A stretch of 64,000 bases of DNA, taken from assembly GCA_022841475.1 (NCBI GenBank), contig JALHRJ010000003.1, positions 1-64,000 on the forward strand, given 5' to 3'. Below the pieces are notes generated by a model. It was given only the letters and a program-made list of their open reading frames with translations, was not told where the DNA came from and made no database searches. The DNA comes from Cyclobacteriaceae bacterium. GTDB lineage: Bacteria; Bacteroidota; Bacteroidia; Cytophagales; Cyclobacteriaceae. Shown piece after piece: positions 32,493 to 40,355 of the stretch. The stretch's first letter is position 1. The number at the start of each line of letters is the position of its first letter. Made by a program: the position numbers and the translations under genes.

Positions 32493-33704
32493 TTAATGAA
32501 TGAGGTGATAAGCGCTGACTACAGCCTTGACAATAAAATCAATTTTGGTAGAGTCCAGTTCGGGATAAATGGGAAGGGAGATTTCTCGGGCATAGGAATC
32601 ATAGGCTATGGGGTAGTCGGACATGAGGTAGCCCCGGTCGCGAAAGATAGTGAGTAGAGGTAACGGTTGAAAATGAACGTTGACCGAGACACCGGTAGCT
32701 GTGATGTGGTCGATCATTTGATCCCGTTGGGATTCAGTGATGCCATTGATGCGCAGCGCAAACAAATGGTAAGATGATTTCTTGTCGTCTGTGTCTTGGG
32801 GCGGGAGATGAGCCCACTCATATTTGGAAAACAAAGCAACGTATTCATTAAATACCCGTCTGCGTTCCGGTAGAATGACTGTTTGATACTTTCTCAACTG
32901 TGCCAGCCCAATCGCAGCACATACATCGGGCATGTTCATCTTAAAGCCTGGATAGACAATATCATACTTCCATCCTGCCCCCTGGGTTTTGGCCAGTGCA
33001 TCTTTTGTCTGGCCGTTGAGCGACCAAAGTTTCAATGTTTTATATATCGTTGCATTATCAAACCCATGGGGAAGATTCATGCACATCGCTCCGCCTTCAG
33101 CTGTGGTTACATTTTTTACTGCATGGAAAGAAAAGACAGTGAAGTCGGCCCCGTGGCCCATTTGATTTCCATCATAAATCGCACCAATGGAATGGGCGGC
33201 ATCAGCAAGAATCATAATGCGGCCTAGTTGTTGCTGGTTGCTAGTTGCTGGTTTGAATCGGCTCTTTACCTCAGGCTCATTGATGATTTCATTAATTTGA
33301 TTGTAATCACACGGCCAGCCGGCAATATCGACTGGCATGATGACCTTTGTGTTGGCTGTAATCTTCTTCCGAAGCTGAGCCGCGTCCATGTTGAAGTCGG
33401 GGCCGCAATCTAACAGCACGGGTTTTGCACCGAGGTGCATTACTACCAGTGCCGTGGCTGCATAGGTATAGGCCGGGATAATCACTTCATCGCCACGGGT
33501 TACTCCATACCAATGCAAGAGCAACATCAATCCGGAGGTAGCCGAATTGCAGCAGGCCACGTGTGGCACGCCCGTTTGTTCAGCCACCAGTTTTTCTAAG
33601 GCCAACACTTTGGGGCCCGATGTAATCCAGCCGCTATCCAGCGTATCCAGCACTTCGCGTTTTACGTCATCATCTATGTAGGGTGGAGAGAAGGGGATTT
33701 TCAT
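32493..33704 (-). CDS. DegT/DnrJ/EryC1-family PLP aminotransferase, second
   Basis: Complete sugar aminotransferase of 403 residues. It opens with IPFSPPYIDDDVKREVLDTL and DSGWITSGPKV, has CCNSATSGLMLLLH, the Asp in MILADAAHSIGA and the PLP Lys at about residue 197 in FSFHAVKNVTTAEGGA. Residues about 163-169 (ATSNQQQ) are an in-frame insertion encoded by one of the dispersed strings of this window (ttgctggttgctagttgctg), in a loop before the PLP aspartate. Three partial copies of this gene, two tails and one head, lie nearby. The upstream intergenic region is over 900 bases long, so it has its own promoter. Confidence 0.92.
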   Translation of the reverse strand: MKIPFSPPYIDDDVKREVLDTLDSGWITSGPKVLALEKLVAEQTGVPHVACCNSATSGLMLLLHWYGVTRGDEVIIPAYTYAATALVVMHLGAKPVLLDCGPDFNMDAAQLRKKITANTKVIMPVDIAGWPCDYNQINEIINEPEVKSRFKPATSNQQQLGRIMILADAAHSIGAIYDGNQMGHGADFTVFSFHAVKNVTTAEGGAMCMNLPHGFDNATIYKTLKLWSLNGQTKDALAKTQGAGWKYDIVYPGFKMNMPDVCAAIGLAQLRKYQTVILPERRRVFNEYVALFSKYEWAHLPPQDTDDKKSSYHLFALRINGITESQRDQMIDHITATGVSVNVHFQPLPLLTIFRDRGYLMSDYPIAYDSYAREISLPIYPELDSTKIDFIVKAVVSAYHLIH

Positions 33705-34112
33705 CTTATCAATTCAACTTGCTTTTTTTAAATAACGGACGTTAAAGTAATATTAATTCAACAACGCGGTTGTTGGAGTTCAGCATCCTCTTCTGCAACA
33801 TCAAAGCACCTAAGGCTCATTAACACCATAAAAACCGAAACATCCTTGTGTTTTTCTCTATAAAAATTTAAAGTTCAATAATAGAATAATGTTTTTGTAA
33901 TAAGTAAACATCGACAAAATCCTTTTTGGAACCTCTGGGTTGATCCCGCCAATTTCAGCTCTCTACCTCTTCACTAAGTAGGCAGTAGGCAAATGCAACA
34001 GTTAATTGACAATGGGCAATTGACACTGATCCATTGAGAGCTTAAGTAGTAGGCAATAAGCAGGAATGGCAGGTAAAAAAGGTTCGTTAGACAGGTTCAA
34101 CCGTAAGGCAAT

Positions 34113-34220
34113 CCCTCACCCCTCACCCTCTCTCCCCAGGGAGAGGGGGAGTTAAACCTCACCCCCTGCCTTCACTAAGTTGCGGCAGGCAGGCATCCCT
34201 CTCCATAAAGAGAGGGGAAG
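34113..34220. repeat. C-rich/G-rich hairpin repeat, copies 3 and 4
   Basis: Two members in tandem: ccctcacccctcaccctctc followed by tccccagggagaggggga, then cctcaccccctgccttcact, continuing with aagttgcggcaggcaggc and a tctccataaagagagggg hairpin. The trailing gtttattttaatgaatg string also follows the copy at 30812. Confidence 0.75.
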
Positions 34221-34340
34221 GTTTATTTTAATGAATGTAGGTGTCATAAAAATTATTTGGTGGAGATCTCCTTTTTGTTTTACAGCATCAAGCAAATGGA
34301 TAGGCAATGATTAATCCATCACCCCAGGGAGAAGGGTAAA

Positions 34341-34375
34341 CCTCACCCCATCCCCTCTCCGAAGGAGAGGGGAAG
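34341..34375. repeat. C-rich/G-rich hairpin repeat, copy 5
   Basis: cctcaccccatcccctctcc followed by gaaggagaggggaag, which forms a ccctctccgaaggagaggg hairpin. Confidence 0.75.
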
Positions 34376-34653
34376 TTTCGTGGTTGAGTCAGGAGTAACT
34401 ATACTCTATGGGTGCTTTATGTGTGCTTGATCCCTGCTTTATCCTTACTTCATCTCCATTGGAAAAACCGGAATAAAGCGGAACCACCCTACACTTCATT
34501 TTTCATTTCGGCAAGCACGGAACAATGTGCCGCTTTCATTTCAAAGCGGAATGATGAATATCAGGCTGTACACTCTGTGTCGTTGTCCCCCTGCTGCAGC
34601 AAGGCTAACTCACCTGGCCTGTAACAGGGGGAACATTTAAACAATTTAAAATT

Positions 34654-35403
34654 ATGGCTAGACAAGATGGGGTCATTAAGTTGACCGGACAGATGGGGGA
34701 TATTTCCTTCTATAAGTCCAAGGACGGGCACCTCGTGCGGCAGAAAGGCGGCATCGATGGGGCCAGGATCAAGAACGATCCGGCTTTTGCGCGAACGCGT
34801 GAAAACGGAATTGAATTTGGGCGAGCGGGTTCGGCCAGCAAGTTGCTGCGCTCTGCTTTCCGCATGTTGATTGCGAATGTGTCGGACAATCGTATGGCAA
34901 ACCGATTGACGCAGTTGATGGTGAAGGTGATTCAAGCCGATGCCACCAATTCGCGAGGCGCACGGAATGTGATTGATGGAGAAGCTACGTTGCTCACTGG
35001 TTTTGAATTCAATCAAAACGGCCAATTGAATAAAACCTTTTTTGCACCGTACTCTTTTCAAATCGATCGCACGAGCGGGGCACTTAGCATTACCATACCA
35101 CCGTTTGTGCCGATGAACCTGATCACAGCGCCACCCGGAGCCACGCACTTCAAATTGGTGAGCGGGGCTGCCGTTGTGGACTTTGAGAAAGGATCGTTTG
35201 TTAACAGTCATGCTGACAGCGGTGAACAGGTTCTTTCTATCGTTGCCGTTCCTGAAATCGTGTTAACGCAGACGGTTACTCCGGAAAGCACGCACCCACT
35301 TTTTCTTGCCTTCGGGATTGAGTTTTACCAGGAGGTAAACGGGAACCGATATGCTTTGCGCAATGGGGCGTTTAATGCGCTGGCGATTGTGGGAGTAGAT
35401 TAA
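34654..35403 (+). CDS. Conserved hypothetical protein, MARQDG family
   Basis: This 249-residue protein is of a type often seen in Bacteroidota with no assigned function. It opens with ARQDGVIKLTGQMGDISFYK, then GHLVRQKGGIDGARIKNDP and ARTRENGIEFGRAGSASKL; the first 90 residues are basic and look nucleic-acid- or assembly-related. The second half is beta-rich (LLTGFEFNQNGQLNKTFFAP, then SIVAVPEIVLTQTVTP). There is no signal peptide or membrane helix. It is followed on the same strand by two tiny membrane proteins, and the three form a plus-strand island between long minus-strand blocks. Phage-derived origin is a guess. A 216-codon frame lies on the opposite strand but shows no protein-like pattern. 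Confidence 0.75.
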   Translation: MARQDGVIKLTGQMGDISFYKSKDGHLVRQKGGIDGARIKNDPAFARTRENGIEFGRAGSASKLLRSAFRMLIANVSDNRMANRLTQLMVKVIQADATNSRGARNVIDGEATLLTGFEFNQNGQLNKTFFAPYSFQIDRTSGALSITIPPFVPMNLITAPPGATHFKLVSGAAVVDFEKGSFVNSHADSGEQVLSIVAVPEIVLTQTVTPESTHPLFLAFGIEFYQEVNGNRYALRNGAFNALAIVGVD

Positions 35404-35515
35404 AATTGGGACTGGGGTATTGGGCATTGGGAATTGGGAATGTTGCAAGTCCGGATGACTAAGGCCCGGGACTAAGACTCAAGTTTGAAATGTAAACACT
35501 AAAAAAGTAAAGCGT

Positions 35516-35758
35516 ATGAATTTAGTTGAGCGGGTTAAGGCACCGACCCCGAAGTTTTTCAGAGTGCTGCGAACCATTGGCTTGTCGTTGGTGGCAGCGA
35601 GTGGAGTCTTGTTAACGGCACCGGTTGCGTTGCCAGCCGCGGTGATCACGTTGGCTGGTTACCTCACGGTTGCGGGTACTGTGATGTCAGCGGTTAGTCA
35701 GACGGCCGTGCAAGATCCGGATGATGAAATTCCGGAAAACGATGGCAGCGCAGGCTAA
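35516..35758 (+). CDS. Small membrane protein, possibly holin-like, first of two
   Basis: 80 residues with a basic N-terminus (VERVKAPTPKFFRVLR), two hydrophobic helices (about 21-40 and 41-62, rich in Ala, Val, Leu and Thr) and an acidic tail (DPDDEIPENDG). This charge layout resembles small phage holins, but sequence alone cannot show this. It follows the 249-residue gene by 112 bases, and the next gene overlaps it by 17 bases. Confidence 0.6.
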   Translation: MNLVERVKAPTPKFFRVLRTIGLSLVAASGVLLTAPVALPAAVITLAGYLTVAGTVMSAVSQTAVQDPDDEIPENDGSAG

Positions 35759-35927
35759 TCACGGAGGTACCGTAGCCGGTACAGCCAGTGGCACGTTGCT
35801 TACGCTATTCGCGAACATCCACTCGGAAGACCTGATGAAGACAGCATTGCTTTCGCTACTAGGCGCAGTAGTAAGCTTTGTTGTCTCGGTAGGGTTGCGT
35901 TGGGTGGTGAAAAAGTTTAGCAAGTGA
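35742..35927 (+). CDS. Small membrane protein, possibly holin-like, second of two
   Basis: With ATG at 35742 the product has 61 residues: AAQANHGGTVAGTASGTLLT, continuing as a first hydrophobic stretch, then HSEDLMKTALLSLLGAVVSF and VVSVGLRWVVKKFSK, a helix with a basic end. Two short membrane segments and a positive C-terminus again recall holins. An upstream in-frame ATG at 35721 would add seven residues. The overlap with the previous gene suggests coupled expression. Confidence 0.55.
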   Translation: MAAQANHGGTVAGTASGTLLTLFANIHSEDLMKTALLSLLGAVVSFVVSVGLRWVVKKFSK

Positions 35928-35934
35928 AAGCACG

Positions 35935-36337
35935 TGTGATGTAAAAAAATGGGCCTCCTTCCCGTACAGCCAATCTACACAGAGGATATCTGAAGCACTA
36001 TGATGAGGGCGGGGTATGGTGGGGGGCCGTTTTTAATTGACAGTGGACAATTGACAATGAAGAATTGGGAATTGGGAATTGGGAATTGGTCAAGGATTTG
36101 AAAATTTGAGAATGAAAGGATTTGAAGATTGAAAGGCAAGTTCTTTGCTTGTCACAGCGAAGGCGCTAAGGCGCAAAGGTTGGGTAGGTGTTGGGTATCA
36201 TAGTTGGCAATAGGCAGTAGGCAAGTGACAATGATTCATGGAAATAGAGATGTGAGAATTGAGAGTTGAAAGCGGAAAGTAAAAAGTTGAAAGTTGAAAG
36301 TTGAAAGCGGAAAGCTTAAAAGCTTAAAGTAAAAAGT
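35935..36337. other. Non-coding low-complexity region
   Basis: No gene is visible. The stretch is built from recurring strings such as ttgacagtggacaattgaca, gaattgggaattgggaattg and aaagttgaaagttgaaagcg. These strings also occur at 30100, 34005 and 36700-37260. Confidence 0.7.
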
Positions 36338-36529
36338 TCAACGGCCGAGGCGTTGGTTTACGATGTCTTCTTTGAGGCCGGTGTAGGAACAGAATTCTTC
36401 GATGGTGACGAACTGGTGATCCTGTTTATTGAAATGGGTTTTTATTTTTCTTATCAATGTACGTCCATAGCGATCACTTCTTCCTGTGATCCGCTGAATG
36501 TCTTTGGGGTATATTGTCATACGATCCAT
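36338..36529 (-). CDS. Small conserved protein, possibly DNA-binding
   Basis: With the ATG at 36529 this is a 63-residue protein: MDRMTIYPKDIQRITGRSDR, then YGRTLIRKIKTHFNKQDHQF and VTIEEFCSYTGLKEDIVNQR. The N-terminal helix pair around DIQRITGRS and the basic middle look like a small helix-turn-helix. The second half, EEFCSYTGLKED, resembles an excisionase-type helix. I have a sense of similar small proteins in Bacteroidota but cannot name a family. A longer reading frame reaches 36649, but its first 40 residues look unrelated. Confidence 0.55.
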   Translation of the reverse strand: MDRMTIYPKDIQRITGRSDRYGRTLIRKIKTHFNKQDHQFVTIEEFCSYTGLKEDIVNQRLGR

Positions 36530-36642
36530 AGCCCACCCTCTTTTCCAGCAGAACGAAATCTGTTCTTTGCCCTTGTGGGAAGAAACGGAAGAAGTTGGAT
36601 AATCTTGTATTAAGCGGAAAAAATTACTTTGGTAAACTAGTA

Positions 36643-36679
36643 CCCTCACCCCCTGCCCCTCTCCCCAGGGAGAGGGGAG
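36643..36679. repeat. C-rich/G-rich hairpin repeat, copy 6
   Basis: ccctcaccccctgcccctct followed by ccccagggagaggggag. This is the copy with the longest uninterrupted match to the one at 30812. Confidence 0.8.
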
Positions 36680-37304
36680 TTTGACAATTCAAAATAGACA
36701 ATGTATGTCAGAAGTAAGATATGAGAGTGGAAAGTTAAGGCAGTAGGCAATGGTACAATAGGCAAAAGGCAATTGACAATAATTAATGGAAAATCGAGAT
36801 GTGAGAATTAAGATGTGAGATGGGAGAGTTTAAAGTTGAAAGTCCTCCTGCGCAAAAGCTTCGGAGGATAAACTTAAAAGCGCAAGTTTAGGGCAGTATG
36901 CAATGGTACAATAGCCAAAAGGCAATTGACAATTGACAATGATTAATGGAAAATATAAGATGGGAGCATTGAGATCGGAGAATTGAGATGGGAGATGTGA
37001 GAGCGGAAAGTTTAAAGTTTAAAGTCTGCCTACGTTAAAACTCCAGATAAATCGAAAGCTTAAAGTTGAAAGCGGAAAGTCCTCCTGCGCAAAAGCTTCG
37101 GAGGATAAACTTAAAAGCTTACAGCGGAAAGTTAAGGCAGTGGTCAGTGTAATTGACAATTGACAAATTGCAATGATATCAGAACTAAGATCAGAGAGCC
37201 GAAAGTGGAAAGTTTAAGCAGTAGGCAGTGGTAGACTAGTAGGCCATTGACAATGATGAAATTCAGTCGTTAATCAAACCATACTAAAATACCCCGGTGA
37301 GAAT
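36680..37304. other. Non-coding low-complexity region with a duplicated short palindrome
   Basis: No gene is visible. The string agtcctcctgcgcaaaagct, continuing tcggaggataaacttaaaag, appears twice (about 36841 and 37078). Its ends tcctcc and ggagga can pair. The rest is made of repeated ggcaattgacaat and gcggaaagt type strings. Confidence 0.7.
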
Positions 37305-37335
37305 GAATTTATGAAGGGTGGAGAGAAGGGATTTT
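37305..37335 (-). pseudogene. Remnant of an aminotransferase 5' end next to wecB
   Basis: The string agggtggagagaagggattt (ending tca) is the same, apart from one missing G, as the first codons of the DegT gene at 32493-33704 (codons for KIPFSPP on the minus strand). It begins at the wecB stop codon. After about nine codons the match stops. It looks like the head of a lost aminotransferase gene that once followed wecB. Confidence 0.6.
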
Positions 37336-38420
37336 CAACGATTATAGTGTGCTTCAATTGCCTCCGTTATTTTAATGGATGCCAACCCACCACCGTATAA
37401 TTCAACTCCTGACTTCCAAGACTTATTGATTAACGTGGCAAATAAATCCAGTATTAATTTTCGGTTATAACCGGCAATATAATTATACCCGTTTTCTATT
37501 AATTCAATCCATTCGGTTTCATTCCGAAGGGTGATGCAATACTTATCAAAGAAATAGGCTTCCTTTTGCAAACCACCGCTGTCGGTCATCACCAGCTTAC
37601 AGGATTTTAATAATGCAATCATGCTGAGATAACCAATTGGATCTATGATCTTTATTTTTCCTAGATCGGCATCTCGAAGCTTTGCTTTTGTTCGGGGATG
37701 AAGCGGAATCACTACATCAATATGCTGATCCGCTATTTCCTTTAAGGCCCCTAAAACGCTGAATAATATTTCCGGGTTATCCGTAGTCTCAGCACGATGA
37801 AGGGTACACAAGATGAATTTGCCGGGTAACAGGTTTAGTTTTCGAAGTTCATTATTTACATCAACACGTTCTGCATAATATCGTGCCGCATCCTGCATTA
37901 CATCTCCTGTTTTTACGATGGTTGAAGGAAAGTTTTCAAAGCCTTCAGTTGCTAAATTCCGAATTGCGGCATCTGTCGGGCAACATAACACATCGCTGAT
38001 TCTATCGGTAAGTATTCTGTTAATTTCCTCCGGCATGGCTATGTTAAAACTGCGAAGTCCGGCTTCCACATGAACAACCTTAACCTGCAACTTCTTCGCG
38101 GCCAAGGCCCCAGCGATAGTAGAATTTGTGTCACCATACACCAATACATAATCTGGTTTTTCTTTTATGATAATCTCTTCCACACCCGCCAGCATTTGAC
38201 CTGTCATGGCACCATGGCCTAATCCATTTACATTCAGGTTATAGGCTGGTTTCGGGATATTCAATTCATCAAAAAAAATCTCCGACATATTAGCATCGAA
38301 GTGCTGGCCGGTATGAACAATTACCTCCTCGAAATTAGGGTTGGACTGGAAGATGCGTGACAGCGCTGCTGCTTTTATAAACTGAGGGCGAGCACCCAAT
38401 ACCGTTAAAACTTTAATCAT
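37335..38420 (-). CDS. wecB: UDP-N-acetylglucosamine 2-epimerase (non-hydrolysing)
   Basis: This enzyme converts UDP-GlcNAc to UDP-ManNAc for surface polysaccharides. It starts MIKVLTVLGARPQFIKAAAL and has HTGQHFDANMSEIFFDEL, GDTNSTIAGALAAKK, VEAGLRSFNIAMPEEINR and the UDP-binding DSGGLQKEAYFFD. The final region is TEWIELIENGYNYIAG. The length of 361 is normal for WecB. It is the last gene of the large minus-strand polysaccharide operon and ends next to a lost aminotransferase head. Confidence 0.95.
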   Translation of the reverse strand: MIKVLTVLGARPQFIKAAALSRIFQSNPNFEEVIVHTGQHFDANMSEIFFDELNIPKPAYNLNVNGLGHGAMTGQMLAGVEEIIIKEKPDYVLVYGDTNSTIAGALAAKKLQVKVVHVEAGLRSFNIAMPEEINRILTDRISDVLCCPTDAAIRNLATEGFENFPSTIVKTGDVMQDAARYYAERVDVNNELRKLNLLPGKFILCTLHRAETTDNPEILFSVLGALKEIADQHIDVVIPLHPRTKAKLRDADLGKIKIIDPIGYLSMIALLKSCKLVMTDSGGLQKEAYFFDKYCITLRNETEWIELIENGYNYIAGYNRKLILDLFATLINKSWKSGVELYGGGLASIKITEAIEAHYNR

Positions 38421-38471
38421 ACCAAACTCTCATGAACTTCTTTAAACAAAATGCAATAAACAGAAAACTTA

Positions 38472-39110
38472 CTAAATCTCTTTAGTCATTGTTACTGATT
38501 TGCCATCATCACTTAAAATGATCCATCCGTTGCGCTGATACGATTTGATGGCTTGCGCATTTTCAGATTTTACCGTCAGCATTAATTTGTTAAAGCCCAT
38601 CTCCTTCGATACAACCTCAAACTCCCACAACAATTTTGATCCGTAACCTTTTCCTTGGTAGGCCGGGTCAACGCCAATAACAATAAGCCCGGTATGGGGC
38701 TCAATTGAAATTGCCACTTGTGTAGTTGATGATGAAGGCTTATGATTGCCGGTAACTCTCTTCCTGATATTCTTCAGTATCAATTTATATTTAGCTATAA
38801 ATTCCGGATGTATGAAGAGCCATGGGCGCAGTAAAATCGATTTAACAGCCGCATGGAAACTGTGCTGAATCATACTGCTGGCGGATCCAAACTGAGTTTT
38901 ACCATCGTGTTTTAACCCGCCACAATACCCTACACATTTATTATCCTCAAGAATGTAAAACAGAAAAGCACGGCTATCAATTAAATACCACTCCAACATT
39001 TTCATTAGGTAGGCACTTCCCATTGCGGATGAAAGCGAATTTGGAAAAGCCTTTTGATGGCACTTCGCAATGAACTTCAAATCTTCAATTTTTGCTTGTC
39101 TGATCTTCAT
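38472..39110 (-). CDS. GNAT-family N-acetyltransferase
   Basis: The ATG at 39110 gives 212 residues beginning MKIRQAKIEDLKFIAKCHQK. A longer frame to 39173 would run into the glycosyltransferase gene. The acetyl-CoA motif A is VIGVDPAYQGKGYGSKLLWE, followed by KLMLTVKSENAQAIKSYQRN. It could acetylate an amino sugar for this polysaccharide. Its position between wecB and a glycosyltransferase supports that, but the substrate is unknown. The middle part (residues 80-130) is helical and basic. Confidence 0.82.
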   Translation of the reverse strand: MKIRQAKIEDLKFIAKCHQKAFPNSLSSAMGSAYLMKMLEWYLIDSRAFLFYILEDNKCVGYCGGLKHDGKTQFGSASSMIQHSFHAAVKSILLRPWLFIHPEFIAKYKLILKNIRKRVTGNHKPSSSTTQVAISIEPHTGLIVIGVDPAYQGKGYGSKLLWEFEVVSKEMGFNKLMLTVKSENAQAIKSYQRNGWIILSDDGKSVTMTKEI

Positions 39111-39117
39111 TCTATTC

Positions 39118-40338
39118 TCAAACATTGATTTCCAAATCAGCCAGTAGCCGATGGTGAATATTTTGCCGGTCAAAGTTAGTCTTTACATATTGCTTACCAT
39201 TCTTTCCCAAGGCTAACCGAAGTGATTTATCCTGCAACAACGTAAGAACGCCTTGCGCTAACGCATCCGAATTTTCAGGTTCGAAAAATAACCCGCCCTT
39301 GCCTTCCTCAATAAAAAGTTCCCTTGCTTCGCCATCTACACCCAGAAGAATTGGTTTCCCCATAGACAAAGGTTCAAAAAGTTTTGAAGGTATTGCACCT
39401 TTAAACAAATCAAGCTTCAAGAGCGGAACGATGTAAGCGTCACACGCCTTGATCAACGATGGGATTTTGGCTTTTTCCAGATTAGGGAGAAAATGAACAT
39501 TGTCTAATCCCTTCTCATTGGCCATACCAAGAAGTTTATTCTTCTCCGGTCCATCACCCACAATAACAAAACTGATAGGAGATGTTTTTACCGTTTCGGC
39601 AGCCAAAATAATTACCTCAAGACCTTGCGCATGACCAATGATTCCGGCATATAAAACAAATAGATTATCTTTCAGGATTTGAAGGTTTGTTCGCCAATCA
39701 ATCAACTCATGTTCGGCTTCAAAAAATTCAATGTCCACCCCGTTGGGAAACCAAACTGTTTTCTTGGTTGGAAAACGCTGCTGGATATTTCGGACAATAC
39801 CCTTCGTTTGGCCTGAGATCAAAAATGAATTCTTATAAATCCACGCTTCCAAACGATAGGCCAGCCCTATTATAAATCGATTATTAATAATATTTAACTT
39901 CTCGGCCGACTCCGGCCACAAATCTGAAACATTAAAGACCAGTTTACTTCCTTTCAATTTAGCAATGATTACTGCCGTAATTCCTAAAAATAATGGTGGC
40001 GATTCGCATATAATAAACTCGGCTTTCGGAAGCCGCAGCAATTTAAAGAACGAAGAGATGACAAATGAAAAGTAATTCAGCAAACGCGACAAAACTCCGC
40101 GTGATGCGCTCACAAAAATCCAGGTGCGATAAACGGGAATGGAGTCAATTGTTTCGAGTTTAGAAAAACGACCTTTGTAGTCTTGGAAGATTTCATTTTT
40201 AGGGTAATTCGGCAGAGCCGTAACTATCGTTACATGGTGGCCGGTTTTCCTAAAATATTTAGCCAGGCTATGCAGCCGGTTTTGTGGAGCGCCTGTTTCA
40301 GGCGGATAGTATTGAGTAAGAATTATGATCCTATTCAT
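39118..40338 (-). CDS. WbuB-like glycosyltransferase family 4
   Basis: GT-B enzyme: MNRIIILTQYYPPETGAPQN and LHSLAKYFRKTGHHVTIVT open the N-terminal domain. The C-terminal domain has LYAGIIGHAQGLEVII, VGDGPEKNKL and DAYIVPLLKLD, then IPSKLFEPLSMGKPILLGV. This order fits WbuB-type enzymes that add fucosamine-like residues. The preferred start is ATG at 40338. A GTG at 40359 would overlap the upstream stop and add seven basic residues. Confidence 0.88.
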   Translation of the reverse strand: MNRIIILTQYYPPETGAPQNRLHSLAKYFRKTGHHVTIVTALPNYPKNEIFQDYKGRFSKLETIDSIPVYRTWIFVSASRGVLSRLLNYFSFVISSFFKLLRLPKAEFIICESPPLFLGITAVIIAKLKGSKLVFNVSDLWPESAEKLNIINNRFIIGLAYRLEAWIYKNSFLISGQTKGIVRNIQQRFPTKKTVWFPNGVDIEFFEAEHELIDWRTNLQILKDNLFVLYAGIIGHAQGLEVIILAAETVKTSPISFVIVGDGPEKNKLLGMANEKGLDNVHFLPNLEKAKIPSLIKACDAYIVPLLKLDLFKGAIPSKLFEPLSMGKPILLGVDGEARELFIEEGKGGLFFEPENSDALAQGVLTLLQDKSLRLALGKNGKQYVKTNFDRQNIHHRLLADLEINV

Positions 40339-40355
40339 GTGTTTTCTTTTACGTC

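Larger units (their letters stand above)
33705..34653. other. Non-coding region with hairpin repeats
   Basis: No gene is visible. It contains three members of the C-rich/G-rich repeat family (34113-34150, 34157-34220 and 34341-34375), strings of the ggcaatgggcaattgacac type near 34005, and a 7-base-pair hairpin (ccgctttcatttcaaagcgg, 34530-34549). Just before the next gene, gtccccctg and cagggggaac form a possible leader hairpin (34586-34634). Regulation of the plus-strand cassette downstream may act through these structures. Confidence 0.65.

Noticed and set aside
34561-35211. 216-codon frame opposite the MARQDG-family gene
   Set aside because: The plus-strand protein has family-like features and codon use; the minus frame has no recognisable pattern and ends in the leader.
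36240-37300. Possible CRISPR array because of many short repeated strings
   Set aside because: The repeats vary in length and spacing and there are no constant repeat/spacer units or cas genes.
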